Assembly (NCBI GenBank): GCA_052387695.1
Contig: JBQTIX010000126.1
Location: forward strand, 1 to 57,789
DNA length: 57,789 nucleotides
Direction of reading: 5' to 3'
From: Panacagrimonas sp052387695
GTDB taxonomy: Bacteria > Pseudomonadota > Gammaproteobacteria > Nevskiales > Nevskiaceae
The notes beneath the pieces are model-generated. The model searched no databases, was not told where the DNA came from, and was given only the letters and a program-made list of their open reading frames with translations. The first letter of the stretch is position 1. Every line of letters begins with the position of its first letter. A program made the position numbers and the translations under genes. Positions 41,301-49,517 of the stretch are shown here, piece by piece.

Positions 41301-41477
41301 ACCACGGCGCTGTGTACGGCCGTGACCAACGCCAGCGGCGTAGCGACCTGTCAGGCCAACGTGGCCCATTCCCTGGCCGGATTGCTGAGCCTGGGCTACA
41401 CCGGGACTTATACCGGCGACGGCAGCTACAACGCCTCTACCGGCAACGGCGGGATTCTGGGATTGACCTTGTTCTAG
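35397..41477 (+). CDS. Giant surface protein: CSLREA beta-helix, ASH repeats, Calx-beta, ILGLTLF C-terminus
   Basis: About 2026 residues. A signal peptide ends near residue 46 (AVLALGVLGLPAGIASA). Two CSLREA units (CTLSDAIRAANTN, CTLREAISAGNAA) each lead a right-handed beta-helix rich in NSTVSGN repeats and end in an anchor-Q motif (DQRGIARPRGAACDMGAYE). A DUF11 domain, two homologous 100-residue domains, five ASH/choice-of-anchor-D units (three near identical), two Calx-beta domains (ending VDNDD, VDDDA), a Big-type domain and the shared C-terminal domain follow. Function is probably adhesion or surface binding. The GTG at 35397 is preferred, since the ATG at 35328 lies in a REP; no clear ribosome site decides it. 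Confidence 0.8.
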   Translation: MQGFLGTLPRKPLPHATTGWRLNPIAAVLALGVLGLPAGIASAATISVTTTDQVNAGACTLSDAIRAANTNAAVGGCPAGFGPDTLVFPANSTFSFLTPEGDANNGLPFITSEIVIQGNGSTIRRDPAAPSTFRVLALQGSANLTLQQTTISGGIANGFDGGGIAVESDSARLTITNSTVSGNAARNGGGLFNGAGTVILSNSTVSGNSASSYGGGIHNNSDAFSNRYGTVTMTNSTVSGNRAGRGGGGIYLIGPLTISNSIVSGNTADQGSELYRFTGGVTSSFNLFGHAGLSTAQALFNESPKPNDIAATVDGNRPTVLANILAPLALNAPGSTATHALVPNSPAIDAAGSGCLATDQRGIARPRGAACDMGAYEQVPSSFVVNTLADSDDGTCNAAHCTLREAISAGNAAAPISAVITFNIPGGGTILLGSTLPVLTNTTGMSISGPATAADAITISGGTNPLGASNVRLIRMASGTVLNIDHLSLINGLNAGFGRSGGAISVGTSGNGTLNVRQCRFINNRAGGVGFAIDDESGGAIAAYTATVTIADSVFIGNSSTTNGAAITAAGTDIDALDTRLNVSRSLFSGNTAVGGSAIFAKKATLAVSNSTFFNNAGARGEAILTATLPSRVQSLKHNTFVGGRALIVEPVSDPATLLSLSNNLLGGGCLLEGGAMISDLGGNIAPDASCDFTQASSLVRSASEVNLAPALADNGGPTQTLALQTGSVAVDAAPNCASQFGDQRGVIRPQGAACDSGAFEATQGNLLAVKTASHDSIPVGGSTTFTLSARNLAPAPDIGASLSDTVPGTLSITSVTPLTAGVLCPAPVGNLVTCTLPSLAQNGVASVQIATTANAEGDASNTVTVRTGADVDIDPADDSDTAQVTVELDTTPEAFTFPSRTNVERGSYQLSDEVTLSGIDFPTPFLVTNGMASINGGACERIDEPVADGDRLRLCHTASTDFGTDTVTTVTVGTYQTTFTSTTEARDITPDAFSFASRADVAPGSLQTSAAITVSGINDPAPFFVTGGFATVGAGPCTQTSGTVSNGDSVRVCHTASANFSTATTTRLTIGADGVLTGVFADFTSTTVGAPALTVDRASLSFGNQRVGVASASMNITLRNTGGSQLQILSIGTDNGDFLSTTTCLSTLGPNADCYIFVRFQPSAAGPASGILSIVSDDPTNPQKQIPLSGTGIDPQLALDPGSLSFGNQRVDTTSGLLSFTVRNPGTDALTISSISVNGDYLRDGGNCGTSVVAGGQCTVGVRFMPTATGARPGSVAVATDAGMQSVTLSGTGVEPQLALDPGTLSFGNQRVDTTSGLLSFTVRNPGTDMLAISSISVNGDYLRDGGTCGTSVVAGGQCTVGVRFMPTATGARPGSVSVATDAGTQAVTLSGTGVEPQLALDPGALSFGNQRVDTTSELLSFTVRNPGTDSLAISSITVNGDYLRDGGTCGTSVAAGGQCTVGVRFMPTATGARPGSVSVATDAGTQAVTLSGTGIEPQAAVDPASLDFGTVRTDRSSPAQSFSLSNPGTDALTISSIGVSGDYARSGGTCGTSVAAGESCTVSVVFTPSAAGSRPGLVTLVTDAGSRSVDLAGIGRDPVAGTVQFSAPVYSVGEAGVQAEILVTRSGGSETDIAATFSTANGSAMAGSDYTAASELLSWLDGDSTPRIVHVSINNDTLDEPNETVALNLSAAPGTVLGSPSGATLSIVDNDDTPTVRFTAATQNVGEAAGTATVSLQLSALSSLPVTVPLSFGGSASNPGDYNGVPASVTIPAGQMGASFSFNLVNDTAFESSETVVVNMGSPGNAIPGSPSSQTLTIVDDDAQAVANITVTPATDTKLTLNQHCVTATTRDSVGTLLPSIPLSFAVTGVNPTTGAATTNGTGTASFCFNGTNGGTDSIKVSFGSQSGTASIVWNKRNTGLTVTPVPAVIVTQGLQLRIVLSPKATLKDSTTNAPVAGKTVSFKAGTTALCTAVTNASGVATCQANVAHSLAGLLSLGYTGTYTGDGSYNASTGNGGILGLTLF
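38976..40187 (+). repeat. Tandem 303-bp coding repeats (ASH domains)
   Basis: Four units of 303 bp (101 codons) start at 38976, 39279, 39582 and 39885. The first three are near identical in DNA and protein (PQLALDPG, LSFGNQRVDTTS, NGDYLRDGG, GVRFMPTATGARPGS). The fourth has diverged (IEPQAAVDPASLDFGTVRTD). A more distant unit precedes them from about 38670. Confidence 0.9.
41145..41474 (+). other. Shared C-terminal domain (copy 2, on giant protein 1)
   Basis: Encodes PVPAVIVTQGLQLRIVLSPK, VAGKTVSFKAGTTALCTAVT, NASGVATCQANVAH, LSLGYTGTYTGDGSY and GGILGLTLF at the end. Block order matches the PhoX-like protein and giant protein 2. Confidence 0.85.
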
Positions 41478-41486
41478 GCCGAGACG

Positions 41487-41541
41487 GTCGCGGGCATGGC
41501 CCGCTCCTACAGGGGGTGTAGGAGCGGGTCATGCCCGCGAC
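41487..41541. repeat. GTAGGAGC-type REP pair after giant gene 1
   Basis: Arms 41487-41510 and 41518-41541 are complementary over 24 bases with one mismatch (GTAGGAGCGGG, C/T, CATGCCCGCGAC). It starts 10 bases after the stop codon and would form a very stable hairpin. Confidence 0.9.
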
Positions 41542-41609
41542 AGGCCGGTGAAGCGATTCACGAGCGGCACGTTTTTCGATGTTCTGTAGCGGTACCCCCC
41601 GTCCGGTCT

Positions 41610-41634
41610 CCCCCGGGGCCTGGCGGGGGTTTTT
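41610..41634 (+). terminator. Probable intrinsic terminator after giant gene 1
   Basis: CCCCC (41610-41614) pairs with GGGGG (41625-41629) across GGGGCCTGGC and is followed at once by TTTTT. It lies 133 bases after the stop codon. The 354-bp gap 41478-41831 holds this plus two REPs. Confidence 0.65.
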
Positions 41635-41663
41635 CGGGTCGGTCATCGCGGCGGGCGGCAGTC

Positions 41664-41745
41664 GTAGGCTGGGTTGAAGCGACAGCGAAACCCAGCGCTG
41701 CGGTCGGCAAGGTGGGGCTGGGTTGATGAAGCCAACCCAGCCTAC
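41664..41745. repeat. GTAGGCTGGG-type REP pair
   Basis: GTAGGCTGGGTTGAAGCGAC and AACCCAGCG form one REP, and GGGCTGGGTT ... AACCCAGCCTAC the other; both outer ends carry GTAG. Same family as 28134 and 30464. Confidence 0.8.
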
Positions 41746-41831
41746 GCCTTCGCTATTGACGTTCCGATGAGCCCGCCGTACGCCACACCCACCCGCGGTC
41801 TTCATCGAAATCTGAATCGAGGACAAATGGC

Positions 41832-44800
41832 ATGACGACCCACACCCATTCCGCCGTCAAAACCCGCAGCCGTACCCGGCCGGTTTTGCGGGTCCTGCCT
41901 CGCATTGCATCCGGGCCACTGCTGCTCCTGCTGCCATTCGCAACACAGGCGGCGACCTTCAGTCCGGCCACTCCGCAGCAGTTGCGCGACGCCATCATCA
42001 CCGCCAACGGCAATGGCGAGAACGACTTCATCGACCTCGGGGGCCTGAGCTTCACCCTGGCCGCAAGCGACGGCAACTTAGACGGCCCGACCGGCCTGCC
42101 GGTCATCCAGAACAACGGCAGCCTGACGCTGCGCAACGGCACTATCCGGCGCGACCCCGCCAACACCAACAGCTTCCGCCTGCTGGGGATCAATGGCGGC
42201 GCCACCCTGAATCTGGAACAGGTCACGCTGACAGGGGGGATGACAAGCGGGCCAGGCGCAGGCCTCTACAACAACGGTGGCACCGTGAACGTTACCGCCA
42301 GCACCATCTCGGGCAACACCCTCGTGGGCAGCAGCAACAGCGGCGGTGGCATCGCGAACCTGGGCGGCACCGTACGCGTCATCAACAGCACGATCTCGGG
42401 TAACAGCGGCGGCGCCAGCGGCATCGCGAACATTGGTGCCACCCTCATCGTCACCGACAGCACCATCAACAACAGCATCCTCAGCACGGACTTGGGCGGC
42501 ACGGCTTCCCTGACCTTCGCCCGCTCCATCGTGGGCGATTGCTCGTCTTTCTTTGCCGGCGGCTCCACCACCTTCACCAGCAACGGCTACAACATCACGG
42601 GCAGTGGCAGTTGCAACTTCAACGGCCCGGGCGACATCACGGGTACCGACCCGCTGCTCGGCCCCTTGCAGAACAATGGCGGCCCTACCCGGACGCACGC
42701 GCTGCTGGCGGGCAGCCCGGCGATAGACCGGGTGCCTGCCGGGCTCTGCGCGCCTACCGATCAGCGCGGCGAGCCGCGTCCGCCGGGCGTCGCTTGCGAC
42801 GCCGGTGCCTACGAATTAGACAATTTTTTTGTCGTCAGCAGCCTGGCCGACGCCAACGACGGCAGCTGCGACACCACACACTGCACCCTGCGCGAGGCGA
42901 TCAACGCCGCCAATGCCACGGCCGGCGTGCCGGACAGCATCGGCTTCAACCTCCCCGGCGGCGGCACCATCACCCTGGGCAGCACGCTGCCAGTGATCAG
43001 CGCCACAGGCGGTCCGCTGACCATCGATGGCCCGACCGCGGTGGCGGATGCCATCGCCATCAGCGGCAACAACGCCAGGCGCATCCTGCAAACGGCGGCC
43101 TCGTCCGCACTCAGCCTGAATAACCTGAGCTTGCGCAACGGGAAGGCGGCGAATGGTTCCATTTCCACTGTTGACGACGGTGCCGGCGGTGGTGCGATCT
43201 ATGCCGACGGTGCGCTGGCGATCAGCAACAGCAGCTTCTCCGGCAACGTAGCGGGCAGCGGCTCCGGCGTCGGCAATGGCGGCGGCGGCGGCGCGATCCG
43301 CGCCAATGCGGCGCTGACGATCAGCAACAGCAGCTTTTCCAGCAATCGATCGGGCAACGGCTCCGGCCCCAGAAGTGGCGGCAACGGCGGCGCGATCTTC
43401 GCGGACCGCGGGCTGACGATCAGCAACAGCACGCTGTCCGGCAATACCACGGGTGGTGGCTCCACCGGCGGCAGCGGCGGTGCGATCTTCTCCGGCGGCG
43501 TGCTGACAATCAGCAACAGCACGCTGTCCGGCAATACGGCGAGTAATGGCGCCACCGGGGGCAGCGGCGGTGCGATCCAGTCCGCGGCTGAGGTGACCAT
43601 CAGCAACAGCACGCTGTCCGGCAATGCGACGGGTACTGGCAACAACGTCGCCAAACACGGCAACGGCGGCGCCATCCAGACCAACAGCAAACTGACGCTT
43701 ATCAACAGCACCCTGTCCGGCAACACCACCGCCGGCACGGGCAGCGCGATCCAGACCAACGTGGTGCCGACGCTCAGCAACACCCTGCTCAGTGGCGCCG
43801 CCAACCTCTGCGCCGGCTTCCCCGCCCCGGCCCTGGGCAACAGCAACCTCGCCACCGACGGCAGTTGCGGCAGCGGCGTCTTGCTCTTGGGTGGCGCTCC
43901 CACCAGCAGCGCCGCCCTCAATCTGGGCCCACTGGCCAGCAACGGCGGTCCCACGCAGACCCTCGCGCTGCAAGCCGGCAGTGTCGCGCTCGACAGCGGC
44001 GACGCCAGCGTCTGCGCAGCCGCCCCGGTGAGCAATCTCGACCAGCGCGGCAAGGCCCGCCCGCAAGGCGCGGCCTGCGACATCGGCGCGTTCGAAGCCA
44101 CGCAAGGCAATCTGAAGGCCGTGAAGACCGCGTCCGCGAGCCTGGTTCTGGTAGGCGAACCGGTGACCTTCACGCTCAGCGCACGCAATCTGGCCGCGAC
44201 CACCGATGTGGGCGGCACGCTGACCGACACGGTGCCTGCGGCGTTCCCCATCGACAGCGTGACGGCCGGCAGCAGCCTGTGCACCCGCAGCGGCCAGACC
44301 GTGAGCTGCCTGCTGCCGACCCTTGCGCAGAACGGCGTCGCCACGGTGAGCATCGCCACCACCGCTCAGACCGTGGGCACGTTCATCAATACGGTCAGCG
44401 TCAAGACCGGCAGGGACATGGACATCGATCCCAGCGACGACAGCAACTCCGCCACGGTCATGGTGGAAGCCGAGCGCGGCACGGTGCAGTTCAAATCTGC
44501 AAGCTACACCGCAAGCGAAGCCGGTCCCTCGGCGCAGATTGTCCTGACCCGCAGCGGCGGCAGCTTCGGCGAGGCCACCGTGAACCTCAGCACCACCGAC
44601 CTCACCGCCTTTGCCGGCCAGGACTACACCGCACTGGCCAACAGCACCGTGACCTGGGCCGATGGCGACGACGACGACAAGACCGTGTCGGTCCCCATCA
44701 CCAACGACACGCTCGACGAGGACGACGAGTCGCTGAGCCTGAGCCTGTCCGGTGCCACCGGCGCGGTTCTGGGCAGCCCGACCACGGCCACGCTCACCAT

Positions 44801-47114
44801 CGAGGACAACGACAACGCGCCCACCGTGAGCTTTGCCGCGGCCGCGCTGAGCGTTGACGAGAACGTGATCACGGCCAAGTCGCGCGTGAAGCTTTCCGCT
44901 GCATCGAGCAAGAACGTGACCGTCACCGTATCCGTGACCGGCGGCAGCGCCAGCAGCGGCGCGGACTACAGCCTGCCGATCGACAGCACGCTGATCATTC
45001 CCGCGGGAGATACGTTTGCCGAGCTGAGCATTCCCGTCACCGACGATCTGCTCGACGAGAACGACGAGACCATCACCTTGCTGCTCTCCACCCCGACCGG
45101 CGCCAACGCCAGCGTCGAGGTGCCGTTCACGCAAATCGTCACGATCGTGGACGACGACGCCACGCCCACGGTGAGCTTCGATACGTCCGGTGCGATCTAC
45201 GACGAGTCTGCCGGCACGGTGATGATTCCGGTGCGGCTGTCTGCGGCTTCGGGACTGGAAGTGAGAGCGGCATTCACGGTGAGCGGTTCGGCCACCGCGG
45301 CCGACTACTCCAGCCCCACCAGCAGCCCGCTGGTGTTCACGCCCGATTCGCCGAGTGCAACGACGGTGAACGTGGTGCTGAGTATCGCCGACGACATGCT
45401 CAACGAGGACAGCGAGACGGTAATCTTCAGTCTGGGTGCTCTGACCAACGCCTTGTCCGGCGCGCGTCCGGCCTACACCGCGACCATCACCGATAACGAT
45501 GCGGCACCGACGGTGAAGTTCTCGCAGCTCTCACGAGATGTTTCGGAAGGCGCGGGCACGGTGAGCGTAGACGTGGAGCTGTCTGCGCTCAGCGGCAAGT
45601 CGGTTACGGTGAACTTCGCCCAGTCCGGCAGTGCCGGGAATCTGGACTTCAGCGGCCTCACCGCCAGCCCGGTCACGATTGCGGCAGGCAGCAACAAGGC
45701 CACGATCTCGTTCGCTATCCTGGAAGACTTGCTCGACGAGAACGACGAGACGGTGGTGCTGAGCCTCGGAGCATTGACCAATGTCACGCCCGGAACGCCG
45801 GCCAGCTTCACGGCGACGATCCAGGACAACGACGATAGCCCGAGCGTGTCCTTCGATCTGGCGGCTTCGAGCATCGACGAGAACGCCGGGACGGTCACAC
45901 TCGGCTTTAGCCTGTCGGCTCCGTCCGGTCTACCGGTCTCGGTACCGTTCACGGCGACGGGAGCCCTGGGTCCCAAGGGCGCTACGGTTAGCACCGGCAG
46001 CCCGGTGATGATCAATGCCGGCAACCAGACCGGCAGCATCACGCTGAGCATCGACGACGATGCGCTGGACGAGTTCGATCAGCTCGTCACGCTGACGCTC
46101 AACACGCCCACCAACGCCGGGCTGGGCACGCGACCGCAGCACGCGCTGACGATTGTCGACAACGATGCAGAACCCACCGTGAAGTTCACGGCATCGAGCC
46201 AGAACGTGGGTGAGGCGGCGGGCACGGCCACGGTGCCCTTGCAGCTCTCGGCCTTGAGTGGCAAGACCGTGACGGTGCCAGTGAGCTTTGGCGGTAGCGC
46301 GAACAAGCCGGGTGACTACAACACCGCGGCCAGCAGCGTCACCATTTCCGCCGGGCAGATGAGTGCCGGCTTCAGCTTGAGCATTGTCAACGACACGGCC
46401 TTCGAGTCACCCAACGAGACGATTCTTGTCTCGGCAGGCATTCCGACCAACGCCACGCTGGTCAATCCCGGCAGCCAGACCCTGACGATTGTCGATGACG
46501 ACGCCCAAGCCGTGGCTGGTATCACCGTGGCGCCGGCCACGGACACCAAGCTCACGCTGAATCAGCACTGCGTCACGGCCACCACCAGGGACTCGGTCGG
46601 GACCCTGCTGCCCAACATCCCGCTGAGCTTCACCGTGACCGGCGTCAATCCGGCCACGGGCGGTGCCACAACCGGCGCAGCCGGAACCGCCCCGTTCTGT
46701 TTCACCGGAACCAACGGAGGAACCGACAGCATCAAGGCCAGCTTCATGAGCCAGTTCGGTACGGCCAGCGTCACCTGGAGCAAGCGCAACACCACGCTCA
46801 AGGCCGATCCCGTCCCGGCCGTGATCGTCACCCAGGGCTTGCAGATCCGCATCCGGCTCAGCCCCAAGGCCACGCTCAAGGACAGCACCGGCAACACACC
46901 GATTGCCGGACGCAGCATCAGCTTCAAGGCCAGCGACAACAGCCTGCTGTGCACCGCCACCACCAACGCCAGTGGCGTTGCAACCTGCCAGGCCACGGTG
47001 GCCAACGCCCTGCGCACCATCCTGGGCCTGGGCTACAACGCCAGCTTCAGCGGCGACAGCAGTTACAACCCGTCCACTGCCAAGGGGGACATCCTGGGAT
47101 TGACGCTGTTCTAG
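41832..47114 (+). CDS. Giant surface protein: CSLREA beta-helix, six Calx-beta domains, ILGLTLF C-terminus
   Basis: A 1760-residue secreted protein. Signal peptide: basic N-region with HTH and KTRSRTR, hydrophobic core (GPLLLLLPFATQA) and likely cleavage near residue 40. A first beta-helix ends in an anchor-Q motif (DQRGEPRPPGVACDAGAYE). A CSLREA unit (CTLREAINAANA) leads a second beta-helix with many SNSTLSGN repeats and a second anchor-Q motif. DUF11 (about residues 757-875), six Calx-beta domains of about 112 residues (each ending VDDD, EDND, TDND, QDND or VDND, with acidic calcium sites), a Big-type domain and the shared C-terminal domain follow. It is a paralogue of the protein at 35397, without the ASH repeats. 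Calcium-dependent adhesion is a reasonable guess. Confidence 0.85.
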   Translation: MTTHTHSAVKTRSRTRPVLRVLPRIASGPLLLLLPFATQAATFSPATPQQLRDAIITANGNGENDFIDLGGLSFTLAASDGNLDGPTGLPVIQNNGSLTLRNGTIRRDPANTNSFRLLGINGGATLNLEQVTLTGGMTSGPGAGLYNNGGTVNVTASTISGNTLVGSSNSGGGIANLGGTVRVINSTISGNSGGASGIANIGATLIVTDSTINNSILSTDLGGTASLTFARSIVGDCSSFFAGGSTTFTSNGYNITGSGSCNFNGPGDITGTDPLLGPLQNNGGPTRTHALLAGSPAIDRVPAGLCAPTDQRGEPRPPGVACDAGAYELDNFFVVSSLADANDGSCDTTHCTLREAINAANATAGVPDSIGFNLPGGGTITLGSTLPVISATGGPLTIDGPTAVADAIAISGNNARRILQTAASSALSLNNLSLRNGKAANGSISTVDDGAGGGAIYADGALAISNSSFSGNVAGSGSGVGNGGGGGAIRANAALTISNSSFSSNRSGNGSGPRSGGNGGAIFADRGLTISNSTLSGNTTGGGSTGGSGGAIFSGGVLTISNSTLSGNTASNGATGGSGGAIQSAAEVTISNSTLSGNATGTGNNVAKHGNGGAIQTNSKLTLINSTLSGNTTAGTGSAIQTNVVPTLSNTLLSGAANLCAGFPAPALGNSNLATDGSCGSGVLLLGGAPTSSAALNLGPLASNGGPTQTLALQAGSVALDSGDASVCAAAPVSNLDQRGKARPQGAACDIGAFEATQGNLKAVKTASASLVLVGEPVTFTLSARNLAATTDVGGTLTDTVPAAFPIDSVTAGSSLCTRSGQTVSCLLPTLAQNGVATVSIATTAQTVGTFINTVSVKTGRDMDIDPSDDSNSATVMVEAERGTVQFKSASYTASEAGPSAQIVLTRSGGSFGEATVNLSTTDLTAFAGQDYTALANSTVTWADGDDDDKTVSVPITNDTLDEDDESLSLSLSGATGAVLGSPTTATLTIEDNDNAPTVSFAAAALSVDENVITAKSRVKLSAASSKNVTVTVSVTGGSASSGADYSLPIDSTLIIPAGDTFAELSIPVTDDLLDENDETITLLLSTPTGANASVEVPFTQIVTIVDDDATPTVSFDTSGAIYDESAGTVMIPVRLSAASGLEVRAAFTVSGSATAADYSSPTSSPLVFTPDSPSATTVNVVLSIADDMLNEDSETVIFSLGALTNALSGARPAYTATITDNDAAPTVKFSQLSRDVSEGAGTVSVDVELSALSGKSVTVNFAQSGSAGNLDFSGLTASPVTIAAGSNKATISFAILEDLLDENDETVVLSLGALTNVTPGTPASFTATIQDNDDSPSVSFDLAASSIDENAGTVTLGFSLSAPSGLPVSVPFTATGALGPKGATVSTGSPVMINAGNQTGSITLSIDDDALDEFDQLVTLTLNTPTNAGLGTRPQHALTIVDNDAEPTVKFTASSQNVGEAAGTATVPLQLSALSGKTVTVPVSFGGSANKPGDYNTAASSVTISAGQMSAGFSLSIVNDTAFESPNETILVSAGIPTNATLVNPGSQTLTIVDDDAQAVAGITVAPATDTKLTLNQHCVTATTRDSVGTLLPNIPLSFTVTGVNPATGGATTGAAGTAPFCFTGTNGGTDSIKASFMSQFGTASVTWSKRNTTLKADPVPAVIVTQGLQIRIRLSPKATLKDSTGNTPIAGRSISFKASDNSLLCTATTNASGVATCQATVANALRTILGLGYNASFSGDSSYNPSTAKGDILGLTLF
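46782..47111 (+). other. Shared C-terminal domain (copy 3, on giant protein 2)
   Basis: Encodes DPVPAVIVTQGLQIRIRLSP, IAGRSISFKASDNSLLCTAT, NASGVATCQATVAN, GLGYNASFSGDSSY and GDILGLTLF at the end. One residue longer than the other two in the middle. Confidence 0.85.
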
Positions 47115-47144
47115 AGCGTTTTCTGTTCATAAGTAGACAAGAAC

Positions 47145-47273
47145 CCCGTTCAGCCCGAGTAGCTTTAAGCGCGAAGCGCAGTGCGTATCAAGGGCGCGCC
47201 CGGCACCTCGATACGCGGCATTGCTGCGCAATGGCGCTACTCGGTGCGAACGGGATTCAAACTGATGCACTAC
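47145..47273. repeat. Large inverted repeat, copy D, left end missing
   Basis: Keeps CCGAGTAGC, the ATACGCGGCATTGCTGCGCA core, GCGCTACTCGGTGCGAACGG and the right end TTCAAACTGATGCACTAC, but the left GTAGTGCATCAG arm is absent. It lies between giant gene 2 and cysS. Confidence 0.75.
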
Positions 47274-47289
47274 CGAAAGGGGAGGTTAT

Positions 47290-48672
47290 TCACGCGTGGC
47301 GCCACCGCTGCCCGTCCTTCGAGTCCTCCACCAGCACGCCGCGCGACTTGAGCAGATCGCGAACGCGATCGGACTCAGCCCAGTTCTTCGCCTTGCGCGC
47401 CGCGGTTCGGTCGGCAAGCAGCGACTCGACCTCGGCCGCCGACATCAGCCCCTCGCGCGGCGGGGTCCAGCCGAACCATTGCTCGGGCGTCCATTGCAGG
47501 AGGCCCAGCAGACGCCCGCAGTCCAGCAGTTGCGCCTTGATGCGCGAGCGCTGCGCGCGGTCGTCGCTGCCGACGGTGTTCGCCTGGTGCGCCAGCTCGA
47601 ACAGCCGCGCCAGCGCACCGGGGGTATTGAGATCGTCCTCCAGGTCGGCGATGAAGGGGGCGTACTCGCCGGCGTCGGAACGCTCTTCGACATCGGCGAG
47701 TTCACGCAACGCGCCGTACAACCGGTCGAGCTTCTTGCGCGATTCGCCGAGCACTTCGTCGGTCCAGTCCAGCGGCTGGCGATAGTGCGCGGTCATCAAC
47801 ACCAGACGGATGGCTTCGCCCGGAGCCTCTTTCAGCAGATCGCGCACCAGCAACACGTTGCCGATGCTCTTGGACATCTTCTCGCTGTTGACGTTGAGAA
47901 AACCGTTGTGCAGCCAGTAGCGCGAAAAGGGCTGGCCGCCGTGGCTGCATACGCTCTGCGCGATCTCGTTCTCGTGGTGCGGAAAGATCAGATCGTGCCC
48001 GCCGCAATGGATGTCGATGGTCTCACCCAGATGCGTCTCGGCCATCGCCGAGCACTCGATGTGCCAGCCCGGCCGGCCGCGACCCCAGGGCGAGTCCCAG
48101 CCCGGTTGGTCCGGTGTCGAGGGTTTCCACAGAATGAAATCGCCCGCGTGCTTCTTGTACGGCGCGACCTCCACACGGCTGCCCGCGACCAAGGCCTGCG
48201 CATCGCGCTTGGACAGGGCGCCGTACTCGGCGTAACTCGGCGTATGAAACAACACGTTGCCTTCGGCCTCGTAGGCGTGGCCGGCGGCGATCAGGCGCTC
48301 GACCATCGCGACGATCTGCGGCAGGGATTGCGTGACCCGCGGCTCATGATCCGGCGGGTTGACGCCAAGGGCACTCATGTCGTCGTGGTACGCGGCGGCG
48401 AACTTCTCGGTGATGACGCCAATCTCGACCTTCTGCTCGGCCGCGGCCTTGTTGATCTTGTCGTCGATGTCGGTGATGTTGCGGGCGAACTCCAGCTTTG
48501 GAAATCGTCGGCGCAGCAGGCGCGACAGCACGTCGAAGGCCACCGCCGGCCGCGCGTTGCCGATGTGCGCGTACGAATAAACCGTGGGGCCGCAGAGGTA
48601 CATCGTGACTCTTTGCGGGTCGAGCGGGACGAAGGTTTCCTTGCGGCCGCTGAGGGTGTTGTGGAATTGCAT
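47290..48672 (-). CDS. cysS: Cysteinyl-tRNA synthetase
   Basis: A 460-residue class I aminoacyl-tRNA synthetase charging tRNA-Cys. The zinc-ligand cysteine and HIGH-type motif are in LCGPTVYSYAHIGNARP near residue 28, further zinc ligands lie in WHIECSAMAE and GGHDLIFPHHENE, and the KMSKS loop is EKMSKSIGN. Length matches the family. It begins three bases after the cysQ stop, so the two genes form an operon joining sulfur assimilation and cysteine use. Confidence 0.97.
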   Translation of the reverse strand: MQFHNTLSGRKETFVPLDPQRVTMYLCGPTVYSYAHIGNARPAVAFDVLSRLLRRRFPKLEFARNITDIDDKINKAAAEQKVEIGVITEKFAAAYHDDMSALGVNPPDHEPRVTQSLPQIVAMVERLIAAGHAYEAEGNVLFHTPSYAEYGALSKRDAQALVAGSRVEVAPYKKHAGDFILWKPSTPDQPGWDSPWGRGRPGWHIECSAMAETHLGETIDIHCGGHDLIFPHHENEIAQSVCSHGGQPFSRYWLHNGFLNVNSEKMSKSIGNVLLVRDLLKEAPGEAIRLVLMTAHYRQPLDWTDEVLGESRKKLDRLYGALRELADVEERSDAGEYAPFIADLEDDLNTPGALARLFELAHQANTVGSDDRAQRSRIKAQLLDCGRLLGLLQWTPEQWFGWTPPREGLMSAAEVESLLADRTAARKAKNWAESDRVRDLLKSRGVLVEDSKDGQRWRHA

Positions 48673-48675
48673 GGC

Positions 48676-49479
<804 letters not shown>

Positions 49480-49517
49480 CGGAGCGGAATCGATCGTTGA
49501 ATCCCTATGATAAGGGG

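Noticed and set aside
42816..45134. A 772-codon frame antisense to giant gene 2, and similar long antisense frames in giant gene 1
   Set aside because: Low-complexity Arg/Gly/Ala composition with no domain. They are shadows of repetitive GC-rich coding sequence.
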